Shown here piece after piece: positions 1 through 13,520 of a stretch of DNA of 64,000 bases; positions within the stretch are counted from its first letter, which is position 1; every line of letters begins with the position of its first letter. Under the pieces are notes generated by a model that was not told where the DNA came from, did no database searches, and saw nothing but the letters and a program-made list of their open reading frames with translations. This DNA comes from Theocolax elegans (taxonomy: Eukaryota; Arthropoda; Insecta; Hymenoptera; Cerocephalidae), in contig CM047431.1 in assembly GCA_026168455.1 (NCBI GenBank), forward strand, positions 46,999,466-47,063,465, given 5' to 3'. Position numbers and translations under genes: made by a program.

Positions 1-1265
1 TTTATAATTTTGTATGCAGACATTTATCGCGTTCCACCATAAAGTGATTTTGTCGACGGAGTCTTTTTCAAACTGTTTTTATAAATGAAAAATATTCATT
101 AGTATAATTGTTCTGATCCTAACAGATTACTTGGATGAAATACTTTCAAAAGCTCTTATAAGAATTATAAATGTTTAATTTTAAAATACCAAGAAATTAA
201 GAAATATAAAAATTTAAGTTGCGTATTTTTATTACTCGTCCACTTTATCGACATGCACTTTATAATTAATTTATTAACAATTAATAATTAAAATATGCGA
301 AATAACTTACAAAATATGTTATGATTATAATAAAACATAAATTGCATGCAGGTAATTTCATGAAAAATGTATTTTTATCAATAAATTAATTCTAATATCG
401 ATAAATACTAATTATCCTTATTTATCATGATACACTACTTACAGCTACATATACGCATACCTTCAGACATGTCTGTAATATTTATGAATTTAGGAAATTT
501 AGGTTTGTGTGTATATTTTATTTAATAATTTGAGTTGTTATGACTGCGCTAGAGGTACGAAATTTAAATAAAAAGTTGAAGTTAGAAAATGACAGTGAAC
601 AAAATTTAGTCAGGAGGAGACAAAGATTAAAAACAAATCGATCAGTTATAAATTTTAATTCAAATGTACATTTAAATTGTATACTAAATAAATAAATAAA
701 TTGATTAATTAATAATTAATACACGAGATTTTCTTTTATTATTTACATTTCATTAAAAATAAAAGTTTAATATTACATAATAATTTATTAGTAAAAAAAA
801 AATAATTAAATTATTAATCAAGGTAATCGATCATATATAATATATTGTGTTTTATTATATTACTAACTAGGAGAGTGTCACACTTGCGAGAAACGGATTT
901 CTACCAAACTTTAGGATATATTTTCTACTATAAAAATATGAAGAAAGCGGGAGCTGTAAACTCTAATGCTCTAATTTTCGATAGTTACAAGCAAAAAACA
1001 TAAAATTTCGCCAAAAATACTCGTAAGTTTGATTATATATAACTGGGAATCGGCTAAACATAATACATTCAAACTATATTTAAAAAAAACTGAGAACGAG
1101 TAAATACGTTTAAAAAAAAGAAGCTCAAATATTTAAATTTAGTTTAAAGTTATGAATGAATGAAAAATTTTATTTTCCCCTAAATGGCATTTATTTTAAG
1201 AAATACCCATATAGTAAATTTAATAGTAATTTTTATTATTTATGTCAACTGTGTCTAAATTATAA
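1..1265. other. AT-rich stretch without a clear gene
   Basis: Very AT-rich sequence with no splice-bounded ORF or repeat that I recognise. The one coding-like piece is a 51-codon ORF at 540-695 (+). It is rich in Lys, Arg and Leu (MTALEVRNLNKK at its start) and has an in-frame stop 9 nt upstream. It could be a fragment of a decayed transposon protein, but nothing else supports it. Confidence 0.5.
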
Positions 1266-1879
1266 CCCTTTCAGTCACATCCGTATACGGGCTTCTTAAT
1301 TTTTTTTCTTTTGTTTTTATATTTTTAATAATTGAAGCAGAAATTTAAAATTATTTTTTTTTGGTGTTAATGTACGTTTAAGCTACACTGAGAAAAATGA
1401 AATAAGAAAAATTACTATATTTTATAGTAATGGTGGGACATACTTCGACTATCGTAATTTTTGCTATATTTTGTAATAATTTTTGTTATAATTTGTAGTA
1501 ATTTTTGTTATAATCTTTATAAAACTTACTATATACATAGGAAAAATTGCTATAAAATATAGCAAAAATTACGATAGTCGAAGTATGTCTCACCATTACT
1601 ATAAAATATAGTAATTTTTCTTATTTCATTTTTCTCAGTGTATTGAGTCATCGAGATATTTTGTTAATATACGATTGTTTATAATTATTATAAATAAACA
1701 TTCATCAAAAAGCATAGGTGTTTGAAAATGTAATACGTACGTCAGCGGTAAAATGTGAATAGTGACATATGCTTTTTATGACTGCAATACTTTGATTGAT
1801 AAGCAAAGATTATAGGATCGCCATTATAGCTACATTTACACATTTGAACCCAAGTTTACCTGAATCGTATGGCGGAAAG
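1266..1879. mobile_element. Small DNA transposon relic with CCCTTTCAGTCA end (copy 1)
   Basis: The left part (CCCTTTCAGTCA..., then a T-rich run and TGGTGTTA) matches the reverse complement of the right arm of the element at 6460-14681. The right part, ending in TTTACCTGAATCG...GGAAAG, matches the reverse complement of that element's left arm. The two are therefore copies of one family in opposite orientations. Without the nested MITE the copy is about 357 bp. The terminal sequence and the TTAA next to the other copy suggest a piggyBac-like non-autonomous element, but the TTAA is not intact here. Confidence 0.6.
1386..1640. mobile_element. CACTGAG-ended MITE with TA target duplication
   Basis: A near-perfect palindromic element. 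Each end reads CACTGAGAAAAATGAAATAAG, followed by ATTACTATATTTTATAGTAA and a GGGACATACTTCGACTATCG segment. The terminal inverted repeats are about 90 bp long. TA dinucleotides flank both sides (1384-1385 and 1641-1642), consistent with a TA target duplication. The same terminal heptamer, ACTATA...TATAGT repeats and a GGACATA block occur at both ends of the 6.6-kb coding element at 15973-22559, so this MITE is probably mobilised by that family's transposase. It sits inside the CCCTTTCAGTCA relic. Confidence 0.85.
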
Positions 1880-3000
1880 TATTGAACAAAAAGAACAAAA
1901 CAAACTGGTAAATACGCTGTTGATCAAAGATCGGCAGTGTGATCGATTGGTGGAAAACGCAAATGAAATATAATACATAGTTTAAAACGACTATATATAG
2001 GTGGATTGATATAGAAATGTCTAAAAATATTGGATACTTTCGGTGTATCGCAGAGTTTAAATTACGATTGACCAACGGAGTGTACACGCGCACAGGCTCA
2101 TCACCGTGTTAATACACAATTTACGAAGTATACACGCACGCACACAGACACAGACACAGACAAACAGAGAACCAATGCATTTGGTTCTATATAGCGCTAT
2201 ATTACCCAACTCCAAATAACATTATACATTTCAAGCTATAGGAAACATTCCCGTTCGAATGATATAACATTTTCGTATACTAGCACCGCACGTTTACAGT
2301 TTACTGCACCCAAATGAATAATTAAACGCAAAAAAAAAGAAAATGGACACCCGTATCATAAATATATACGAGCAGAAAAAAAAAACAAACGTTGGATATC
2401 CAATACTCTTGATACGTTATAATTTTTTTTTTTTTTGTTAATTTTATTTTGTTGATGCTTCGGTCTGCAGATAAACCGAAGCCTTACAGTGTTGGCGCAC
2501 GCGCGTGTGTATAAAAATAAATGCCCGTATAGACACATATAGGTGTACGTACGATACATACATATATATATATATATACGGGGAGTGGTAGCAATCAACA
2601 AAGCGAAACAAATGAACATCCATGAAAACAAATTTCCACGTGGAAGCAAAGGTATATTTTTTCAATTCATTACGCTGCACATCGAGCGCGGACCGTATAC
2701 TAATCGAGGCTGCTGATCCCATACTAAACCTATATCTATATACATATACGCCGGTGCCAATGCTTTGTAATCGGAAATTGATATCGGTCCGTACGTATGT
2801 GTACGTGGATCTACATATATTTATATGAGAAAAAGTAAAAAAAAAAAAAAAACGTTTGAAATCCAATCCCGACGTGTACGAGTAAATGATAAAACCGCGG
2901 AAAAAAAAGGTCACGAGCATGTGTGTATTGTATATGTATATGTATATATATATATATATACATGTATTGGATATTCGCGTGTGTGGATATATACAGATGT
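1880..3000. repeat. AT-rich DNA with TA/TG microsatellites
   Basis: Contains poly(A)/poly(T) runs and short (TA)n tracts around 2560-2580 and 2940-2962, plus CA/TG-rich stretches. ORFs here are rich in Tyr and Ile from TATA repeats on both strands and I do not regard them as genes. Confidence 0.55.
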
Positions 3001-3825
3001 GGAGAAAGAGAGGAAGGGACAACGGCGTTTCGGTGTAACGAGCGTTGAACGGTATTACTCGATCGAGGAAATGCAACTGGGCCCCTACTCCCTTCCCAAA
3101 CCCTTTTACACGCGACACCGTTGAGAGCGCATTGTCGCTATCGAATTTACCGCGAGAAAATTAAGCTACCGAGAGAGAGGGAGGGAGGGAGAGAAGGAGA
3201 GAGGGGAACAGTCGGGGTTGATATTGTTTGTCAGGAGAAAGTAAAGGGAGGACTAGTCTTGTTAATTAAACAAAAAGCCGAGCACGCACACCGAGTTAAT
3301 TAAAGAGTGGCCCTTACGTCTCCTTCTTTGACCACGTTCAACCTGATGTTTCCTCCACCCCTTTCGCGCCACTTAGCCTTTCTTCTTCTCCTTTCTCTCT
3401 CCTTTTTTTCTATTTTTTTTTCTTTTCTTTTCACCGTCCGTCGCAGTTTTCTTTCTGCTCTGTCCTCTCTATTTCTCTCTGTCTCTCTGTCTCCCTCCCC
3501 CGCAGACTAGCTCGCGAAAATTAGCCAGCGCGAGACCGAGCGCACGATGCACTCGACACCCAGGCTCTGCATTTTTCCTCTTTTTTTTTTCTCTTCTCTC
3601 CGCTTCCTTTTTTTTCATTTTTCAAGGGGACGGGAGTCTGCGTGACTTCTGACTCGTTAAGCTCGTCGTGGGAAATTGGGCATTTCAAGCTCTTAATTGT
3701 TTTCGGGGACTTGCTTTTCCCGAGGACTTAAACGATGCTTACCTTTTCTCTCCTCTCCCTCTCTCTCTCTCTCTCTCGTTTGCTCTCATGTGCCGCGATG
3801 ATATTGTCCGTCTGGCTTTTCTCTT

Positions 3826-3890
<65 letters not shown>

Positions 3891-3900
3891 GCAGTTGAGT
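3000..3900. repeat. Strand-asymmetric purine/pyrimidine tracts and (CT)n microsatellites
   Basis: A GA-rich block at about 3000-3260 switches to a long CT-rich block from about 3320. This ends in (CT)n runs at 3755-3778 and 3823-3888. The region has more CpG than its surroundings. Such tracts can lie near promoters, but I see no convincing initiator, exon or coding frame. ORFs of Ser-Leu repeats are translations of the microsatellite. Confidence 0.6.
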
Positions 3901-5160
3901 CTGCGCATTCCACCGGCGGGTTTATAACGCGAACAAGCTCCTGCAATGTTCATAAGATCAGCGTTCTACGCTCCATTTGCTAATGAATGTTTCACCTATA
4001 CCCCTATTTGGACGGTGCATTCATATCAAATTTCTTCCCCGATTAATGTTTAAATTATTTAGTTTCTATTATCAAAATTGTAATATCCACTCGGTTTTAA
4101 TATTTCGAGTCTTCCGCTCGCCTTTTCTCGTTCGGTATATACGTCTGCTTAAGCACGTGTACGCTTTCATAAAACAGAGCGAATCCCTCCCGAACCCTCT
4201 CGAAATCGTTAATCTTTCATTTACCTTGTCGAAAAAGCACGGGGGAGGGGAGGAGGAATATAAATTTCATCTATGCAAAATCGTTTTTCGTTCAAATAAC
4301 CGAATCCGTTATTAAAATTTTTTTAAATGCATTTAAATATAGTGATATTATAATTTTTGAACAGTTATCGAAGTGTATGCATATTGACGTTATAAAGAGA
4401 CACTGATAAAACTGAACTCTTGTCCAGCTTACAGGAATTTTTCTTAAATATTATTCAAACTGGACATCTGCTTGTTCTAAAATGATTAATTTATAATCAA
4501 GCGGATTATTCTATAATTAAGTGAATTTATTTTAGAAAAAAATTGTGAAATTTAACTGAAAAAGATCAATATGCTAAGATCAAGAATATTCCTCTTGATC
4601 TGAGAACAATTCGGAGTATTCGAAGCAAAAAGTCGATTTGGCACGATTTTTGTACTCCAACGAACGTACGCAAGTACAAATCAACTCATCGTGAATAATT
4701 TTAAGTTTTCTTCCGATTTCGCAATTTAGTATAGATATTTAATTAAATTGATAAATGTGTATGTATAATAAGTATCTGACAATAAAAAAAAAATAGAAAA
4801 ATATTTATTTTTAAATTTTTATCTTTATAGAGACTATAGTAATTTCTTCTACAAATATCGTAATACTTCCTTTAACATTTCTCTCAGTTTATAGAATTCA
4901 TTTCAACAAGGGTGCCAAAGTGTTTTAATTTACTTTACCTATAGCGGTGACTTTTTTTTCAACTATTACACCAGTGATTTAAGAATCCCCATCATACGTA
5001 GAAAAATATTTTCATTATATTAACTTAGTTCCCGCAGCTTCCTCGGCGAGTCGAAGAAAAAGCTAGAATTACCCTTTGTGTAAAAGGAAGAAAGAGGAAG
5101 AGAGAATGTAAAACGAGGGTATATATAGGCATAACACGAAGAAGAAAATAATTAAAACCC
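3900..5160. other. Non-coding stretch, nothing recognised
   Basis: Mixed-composition sequence that becomes AT-rich after about 4310. A 112-codon ORF at 3977-4315 has no recognisable domain and no splice context. I do not call a gene. Confidence 0.4.
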
Positions 5161-5420
5161 AAGCGCGTTTAGATCGAATGAAAGCAAGGCGAATAACCCA
5201 TGCGCTGTTAATCCGTCTCGAATTTCACGCCGAAGGCATCATCGGAGGTACTACACACTTTTTCCCGCGTCCAATTAACCCGTGGCAAACGCGACTATAC
5301 ACGCTAATGCAAGATTTACGTGCCAATAGCCTTGACAGGCATTTCATGGGTCGCACACCCTTTTGCCAACCTGCGTAGTAGTACCCTGCCGATACCGGTA
5401 ATCCAATGTGCTTCCTGTAC
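5160..5420. other. Less AT-rich island, possible conserved non-coding block
   Basis: This ~260-bp stretch has balanced composition and several CpGs, unlike its flanks. It has short open frames on both strands (66 and 69 codons), neither with recognisable protein features. It could be a conserved regulatory element or an untranslated exon. The sequence alone does not settle this. Confidence 0.3.
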
Positions 5421-5439
5421 AAACAAACGTCCACAGGAA

Positions 5440-6459
5440 TTCTTGAGAAAATTTTAATAAATATCTTCCCAATTTTTTCGTTTAAAATTCTATCACACGG
5501 GATTTACGTCACGCTCACGTGTACTTTAAATATTTTTGTGATGTGGTTGCTCTAATAATATTGTAAACAACGAACAAAAACCAGTCTGAAATGTGAGAAT
5601 TTTATCGATAGTTTCGAAGCTATATAGGAAGTATAGTAATTACAGTAGGCTAATTTATAGTAGAGTGTGTAGTAAATTTTGTTTACGAAAATAAATTGTC
5701 AAATGTAAGGCATATAATTTTTATCTATTTTAATAGAAATCTTCGTCGTAATATGTTACAAACGAACACAATTTTTGTATAGATTTTTTTGGAAATAATG
5801 TGAAACAATCTGACAATGCGTTTTGTTTGTATTTCCTATTTACGACAGATTTTTGCCTGATAGAACTGTAACGATTTCCCAGTCTGGGTGGGAATAGCCT
5901 AGAGTCACAAATCGTAAAAAGCTATTTTCTATCAGTTTCTTCAAAATAATCTTTTATCTATTTAAAAAATCATTTCCATTTCTGCTATCAATGTAAAATA
6001 AAAGTGGTGAGTTATATCAGTAAGAAAGAGAGAGAGATACAATTCTAAATCTTTAATTTACTTTTACTCCTTCATACTTAGCTTTATAATTTTGGTCGAT
6101 AATCGCTTGGCTCCTCTGTACATACCGATCATCACAAGTATTTGCAAATCGAGGCTCTTTGACCAAGTGGCTTACACTTTACAGCCTTACAGTACCAATC
6201 AGGCATTCTCAACAGGTTTTCTTATCTCAACTCAACAATGATGCTTCAAATCTACCCGCACGATCTTTTACTCGAATTATTTGAAGCTTTTAAACATCTA
6301 TACGTATTAGGATCATGTCAGACTCACAAACTCGTCATAATTTTTCAAATTTTAATAAATAAAGGAATGAATTTTTCAAAAAATCCTGAACGTCGGTACC
6401 TTAGGCATGTTTTGAACAATATGCCTACACTTTTCTACATTTTTACATCGATCATTTAA
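5440..6459. other. AT-rich stretch without recognised features
   Basis: No coding frame with domain character, RNA gene or repeat boundary was recognised. A 73-codon ORF at 6238-6459 abuts the transposon end at 6460 and has no supporting context. Confidence 0.4.
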
Positions 6460-8009
6460 CCTTTCAGTCACGCAATTTAGGTAAATTGGTTCAAAAGTCT
6501 TAATATAGTCTACCGACGTATTTTTTAACGCTAAAACCGAATCCTAATGGCGATTTCATAATTTTTGTTCATCAATCAAAGAATCCTAATCATAAAAAGC
6601 ATATGTTACTCATCAAATTTCACCGCTAACGTATTACATTCTCAAAACCAAATGTTTTTTGACTATGGCATATTTATAATAATTATAAACATTCGTATAT
6701 TCACAAAGTATCTCCATACACTCTAAACCCTAATCTGTAAAAATCGACGTTAGAATGTTTAAATTCGTGATTTTTCAGTTTATGAAAAGGTTAAAATCAT
6801 AAAATTACACTTTATAGTAGATAAAATACATAATTTACACTTTAAGCAATGGAAATTGTGATATTTACAGATTTGAAATGTGTAAAATATGAAATTTACA
6901 GCAGTGAAGAGTGCGAAGATTCGGCGACTAAATACAAAACTGTAAATTCAAGATTTTACATTTACCAAAAGAGTAAAATGGTAGAATTACACATCTCAAA
7001 AGTGCAAATTGTAAAAATTAAATGTTTCAAAAGCGTAAGATGTAATAGAAGGAAAAAAATAGAATTTAACTCTTTTATAAAGGTTAAAAGTACTCATTTA
7101 CGATTTGAAAAACAGTAAAATCTCGTGCATTGATTTAAATCTATAAATATTAGATTTTCAACTTCTTGGAAAGAAGAAAATAATAAAAGTTTATTTATAT
7201 ACAATAGAATATAAGTAGAGGGTTTCAATTAGAAGAATTATAACCAAAATTAATATTTAGGTTATTGCGAAAACGATTCTTATACACCACAAATATATTT
7301 AAATATAGTTAAATTCTATTTTTTTCCTTCTATTACATCTTACGCTTTTGAAACATTTAATTTTTACAATTTGCACTTTTCAGATGTGTAATTCTACCAT
7401 TTTACTCTTTTGGTAAATGTAAAATCTTGAATTTACAGTTTTGTATTTAGTCGCCGAATCTTCGCACTCTTCACTGCTGTAAATTTCATATTTTACACAT
7501 TTCAAATCCACATCCACATCCACATTATATTAAAATTTTATACTGTCAAAATGACGATTTAAGTATAAATTATGTTATATTTTTTTAAATTGTTTGTAAA
7601 ATTTTATTTTTTTTTAATTCAATATGATCGCGGCACCCAAAGGAATAATTAGACATAGTGTTTGACTTTTTTATAGGTATTTAATTAATTTTTTATTGGT
7701 TTTAAAGTTTAAGTCTGAGCGTACGTCCGTACGTCCGTACATCCGTACAGGCGGCTTTTTATTTTTTAACTCTTCTTATATCTCACTTGGATTTTCGAAA
7801 AAATGAATTTTCTTTAATGAAAGTGATCGCGGAACCACACGGATTAATTAGAAATAGTGTTTAACTTTTTTATGGGTGATTAATTACTTTTTTATTTACT
7901 TTTTTTAATTTTTTATAGTCGATTAGTTATAACTGAAGATAACATTAAGGACTGGACATCATCAACAAATATATGGGAATATTTAATATATAAGGGAATA
8001 TTTTTTTTT

Positions 8010-11000
8010 TAATTTCGAAATATGCCTTCCAGTAGATGATGCCCCGTCGACCTGGAGGTAACAGTAGGGACCTAGACATCTTCTACAGGATGAAAAATTT
8101 TTTTTTTTTTTTTTTTTGATAGGTCTTTCAGTAGATATTTCCCCGATGACCTGGAGGTAACAGTAGGGACCTAGACATATTCTACAGGAAGTAAAATTTT
8201 TTTTTTTTTTCTACGTAATAGGTCTTTCAGTACATATTTCCCCGATGACCTGGAGGTAACATTATCGACCTGGACATCATCTACAGGAAGAAAATTTTTT
8301 TTTTTCTACATAATAGGTCTTTCAGTAGATATTTCCCCGATGACCTGGAGGTAACATTATCGACCTGGACATCTTCTACAGGAAGAAAATTTTTTTTTAT
8401 TTCGTAATATGCCTGCCAGTAGATAATGCGCCGTCGACCTGGAGGTAACAGTAGGGACCTGGACATCTTCTGCAGGAAGAAAAAATTTTTTTTGATATTG
8501 TAATAGGTCTTTCAGTAAATGTTGCCCCGTTAACCTGGAGGTAACATTAGGGACCTAGAAATCATCTACAGCAAGAAAATTTTTTTTTGTTTTCGTAATA
8601 GGCCTTCCAGTAGATGATGCTCCGTTGATCTGGTGGTAACAGTACGGACCTGGACATCATCTACAGGAAGAAAATATTTTTTTTTGATTTCGTAATATAC
8701 CTTCCTGTAGATGTTGCCCCGATGACCTGGAGGTAACAATATCGACCTGGACATCTTCAACAGGAAGAAAAATTTTTTTTTTTATTTCGTAATATGCTTT
8801 TCAGTAGATGATGCCCCGTCGACTTGGAGGTAACAGTAGGGACCTAGACATCTTCTACAGGAAGAAAATTTTTTTTTTTTTTTTTACGTAATAGGTCTTT
8901 CAGTAGATATTTCCCCGATGACCTGGAGGTAACATTATCGACCTGGACATCTTCTACAGGAAGAAAAATTTTTTTTTTTTTACGTAATAGGTCTTTCAGT
9001 AGATATTTCCCCAATGACCTGGAGGTAACAGTAGGGACCTAGACATATTCTACAGGAAGTAAAATTTTTTTTTTTTTTCTACGTAATAGGTCTTTCAGTA
9101 CATATTTCCCCGATGACCTGGAGGTAACATTATCGACCTGGACATCATCTACAGGAAGAAAATTTTTTTTTTTCTACATAATAGGTCTTTCAGTAGATAT
9201 TTCCCCGATGACCTGGAGGTAACATTATCGACCTGGACATCTTCTACAGGAAGAAAATTTTTTTTTATTTCGTAATATGCCTGCCAGTAGATAATGCGCC
9301 GTCGACCTGGAGGTAACAGTAGGGACCTGGACATCTTCTGCAGGAAGAAAAAATTTTTTTTGATATTGTAATAGGTCTTTCAGTAAATGTTGCCCCGTTA
9401 ACCTGGAGGTAACATTAGGGACCTAGAAATCATCTACAGCAAGAAAATTTTTTTTTGTTTTCGTAATAGGCCTTCCAGTAGATGATGCTCCGTTGATCTG
9501 GTGGTAACAGTACGGACCTGGACATCATCTACAGGAAGAAAATATTTTTTTTTGATTTCGTAATATACCTTCCTGTAGATGTTGCCCCGATGATCGGGAG
9601 GTAACATTAGTGACCTGCACATCATCTACAGGAAGAAAATTTTTGTTTTGGTTTCGTAATAGGCTTTCCAGTAGATGATGCCTCGTCGACCTGGAGGTAA
9701 CAGTAGGGACCTAGACATTTTCTACAGGAAGAAAATTTTTTTTGATTTCGCAATAGGCCTTTCAGTAGATGTTGTCCCGTTAACCTGGAGGTAACAGTAG
9801 GGACCTAGACATTTTCTACAGGAAGAAAATTTTTTTTTGATTTCGTAATAGGCCTTTCAGTATATGGTGTCCCGTTAACCTGGAGGTAACATTAGGGACC
9901 TGGACAACATCTACAGGAAGAAAATTTTTTTTTTTTTTTTTTTTATAATGAACCTTCCAGTAGATGATGCCCCGATGACCTGAAGGTAACATTAGGGACC
10001 TGGACATCTACTACACGAAGAAAATTTTTTTTTATTTCGTAATATGCCTGCCAGTATATAATGCGCCGTCGACCTGGAGGTAACAGTAGGGACCTGGACA
10101 TCTTCTACAGGAAGAAAAATTTTTTTTGATATTGTAATAGGTCTTTCAGTAAATGTTGCCCCGTTAACCTGGAGGTAACATTAGGGACCTAGAAATCATC
10201 TACAGCAAGAAAATTTTTTTTTGTTTTCGTAATAGGCCTTCCAGTAGATGATGCTCCGTTGATCTGGTGGTAACAGTAGGGACCTGGACATCTTCTACAG
10301 GAAGAAAATTTTTTTTGATTTCGTAATATACCTTCCTGTAGATGTTGCCCCGATGATCGGGAGGTAACATTAGTGACCTACACATCTACAGGAAGAAAAT
10401 TTTTTTTTGGTTTCGTAATAGGCTTTCCAGTAGATGATGCCTCGTCGACCTGGAGGTAACAGTAGGGATATTGTAATAGGCTTTCAGTAATGTTGCCCCC
10501 GTTAACCTGGAGGTAACATTAGGGACCTAGAAATCATCTACAGCAAGAAAATTTTTTTTTGTTTTCGTAATAGGCCTTCCAGTAGATGATGCTCCGTTGA
10601 TCTGGTGGTAACAGTAGGGACCTGGACATCTTCTACAGGAAGAAATATTTTTTTTTGATTTCGTAATATACCTTCCTGTAGATGTTGCCCCGATGATCGG
10701 GAGGTAACATTAGTGACCTACACATCATCTACAGGAAGAAAATTTTTTTTTTGGTTTCGTAATAGGCTTTCCAGTAGATGATGCCTCGTCGACCTGGAGG
10801 TAACAGTAGGGACCTAGACATTTTCTACAGGAAGACAAATTTTTTTTTGATATTGTAATAGGTCTTTCAGTAAATGTTGCCCCGTTAACCTGGAGGCAAC
10901 ATTAGGGACCTAGAAATCATCTACAGCAAGAAAATTTTTTTTTGGTTTCGTTATAGGCTTTCCAGTAGATAATGCGCCGTCGACCTGGAGGTAACAGTAG

Positions 11001-13370
11001 GGACCTGGACATCTTCTGCAGGAAGAAAAAATTTTTTTTGATATTGTAATAGGTCTTTCAGTAAATGTTGCCCCGTTAACCTGGAGGTAACATTAGGGAC
11101 CTAGAAATCATCTACAGCAAGAAAATTTTTTTTTGTTTTCGTAATAGGCCTTCCAGTAGATGATGCTCCGTTGATCTGGTGGTAACAGTACGGACCTGGA
11201 CATCATCTACAGGAAGAAAATATTTTTTTTTGATTTCGTAATATACCTTCCTGTAGATGTTGCCCCGATGATCGGGAGGTAACATTAGTGACCTGCACAT
11301 CATCTACAGGAAGAAAATTTTTGTTTTGGTTTCGTAATAGGCTTTCCAGTAGATGATGCCTCGTCGACCTGGAGGTAACAGTAGGGACCTAGACATTTTC
11401 TACAGGAAGAAAATTTTTTTTGATTTCGCAATAGGCCTTTCAGTAGATGTTGTCCCGTTAACCTGGAGGTAACAGTAGGGACCTAGACATTTTCTACAGG
11501 AAGAAAATTTTTTTTTGATTTCGTAATAGGCCTTTCAGTATATGGTGTCCCGTTAACCTGGAGGTAACATTAGGGACCTGGACAACATCTACAGGAAGAA
11601 AATTTTTTTTTTTTTTTTTTTATAATGAACCTTCCAGTAGATGATGCCCCGATGACCTGAAGGTAACATTAGGGACCTGGACATCTACTACACGAAGAAA
11701 ATTTTTTTTTATTTCGTAATATGCCTGCCAGTATATAATGCGCCGTCGACCTGGAGGTAACAGTAGGGACCTGGACATCTTCTACAGGAAGAAAAATTTT
11801 TTTTTGATATTGTAATAGGTCTTTCAGTAAATGTTGCCCCGTTAACCTGGAGGTAACATTAGGGACCTAGAAATCATCTACAGCAAGAAAATTTTTTTTT
11901 GTTTTCGTAATAGGCCTTCCAGTAGATGATGCTCCGTTGATCTGGTGGTAACAGTAGGACCTGGACATCTTCTACAGGAAGAAATATTTTTTTTTTTGAT
12001 TTCGTAACTATACCCTTCCTGTAGATGTTGCCCCGATGATCGGGAGGTAACATTAGTGACCTACACATCATCTACAGGAAGAAAATTTTTTTTTTGGTTT
12101 CGTAATAGGCTTTCCAGTAGATGCTGCCTCGTCGACCTGGAGGGTAACAGTAGGGACTAGACATTTTCTACAGGAAGACAAATTTTTTTTTGATATTGTA
12201 ATAGGTCTTTCAGTAAATGTTGGCCCCGTTAACCTGGAGGCAACATTAGGACCTAGAAATCATCTACAGCAAGAAAATTTTTTTTTGGTTTCGTAATAGG
12301 CTTTCCAGTAGATGATGCCTCGTCGACCTGGAGGTAACTGTAGGGACCTAGACATTTTCTACAGGAAGAAAATTTTTTTTTGATTTCGTAATAGGCCTTT
12401 CAGTAGATGGTGTCCCGTTAACCTGGAGGTAACATTAGGACCTGGACATCATCTACAGGAAGAAAATTTTTTTTTTTTTTTATAATGAACCTTCCAGTAG
12501 ATGATGCCCCGATGACCTGAAGGTAACATTAGGGACCTGGACATCTACTACACGAAGAAAATTTTTTTTTATTTCGTAATATGCCTGCCAGTATATAATG
12601 CGCCGTCGACCTGGAGGTAACAGTAGGGACCTGGACATCTTCTACAGGAAGAAAAATTTTTTTTTGATATTGTAATAGGTCTTTCTGTAAATGTTGCCCC
12701 GTTAACCTGGAGGTAACATTAGGGACCTAGAAATCATCTACAGCAAGAAAATTTTTTTTTGTTTTCGTAATATTCCTTCCAGTAGATGATGCGCCGTTGA
12801 TCTGGTGGTAACAGTAGGGACCTGGACATCTTCTACAGGAAGAAAATATTTTTTTTTGATTTCGTAATATACCTTCCTGTAGATGTTGCCCCGATAATCG
12901 GGAGGTAACATTAGTGACCTACACATCATCTACAGGAAGAAAATTTTTTTTTTGGTTTCGTTATAGGCTTTCCAGTAGATGATGCCTCGTCGACCTGGAG
13001 GTAACAGTAGGGACCTAGACATTTTCTACAGGAAGAAAATTTTTTTTTGATTTCGTAATAGGCCTTTCAGTAGATGTTGTCCCGTTAACCTGGAGGTAAC
13101 ATTAGGGACCTGGACATCATCTACAGGAAGAAAATTTTTTTTTTTTATTTTTATAATGAACCTTCCAGTAGATGATGCCCCGATGACCTGAAGGTATCAT
13201 TAGGGACCTGGACATCTACTACACGAAGAAAATTTTTTTTTTTGATATCGTAATAGGTCTTTCAGTAATTGTTGCCCCGTTAACCTGGAGGTAACATTAG
13301 GGACCTGGAAATCATCTCCAGAAAGAAATGATTTTTTTTAATTTCGTAATGGACCTTCCAAGATGTATAA
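8010..13370 (+). repeat. Minisatellite array, ~97-bp unit, about 55 copies
   Basis: Repeats of roughly 95-99 bp contain GACCTGGAGGTAACA, then TAGGGACCTGGACATC, CTACAGGAAGAAAA, a run of 7-20 T, TTTCGTAATAGG and a TTCAGTAGATG segment. Many units contain an inverted pair, CATCTACAGGAAG with CTTCCTGTAGATG, separated by about 35 bp including the T-run. Longer-period duplication is visible: the segment at 8281 recurs identically at 9149 (868-bp shift), and the one at 9434 recurs at 11112. Short minus-strand ORFs of 61-65 codons recur because of this periodicity and are not genes. Confidence 0.92.
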
Positions 13371-13520
13371 TAATTATTATAAATTTATGATAATAAACTA
13401 AGTTTTGTTAATAAACTAAGAGATATTAAAAACATTACTAGAATGTAGGATGTAAGTAGTAGATCAATTCTCAGAAATTCAGGAAAATTCAGTTCATTAA
13501 GTAGATATTAAATGATATAA

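Noticed and set aside
3668..3983. Ser-Leu repeat ORFs
   Set aside because: Translation of (CT)n; same for the ORFs at 38701-38910 and 43215-43706.
6849..7118. 89-codon ORF
   Set aside because: It lies in the inverted arm and loop of the fold-back element and has no domain character.
8281..12929. Series of similar 61-65-codon minus-strand ORFs that look like a small-protein gene family
   Set aside because: They are translations of the ~97-bp minisatellite; their recurrence follows the repeat period and longer block duplications, and the poly-Lys stretch is the T-run.
8010..13370. CRISPR-like regular array
   Set aside because: Units are contiguous near-identical repeats with no unique spacers, in a eukaryotic transposon context.
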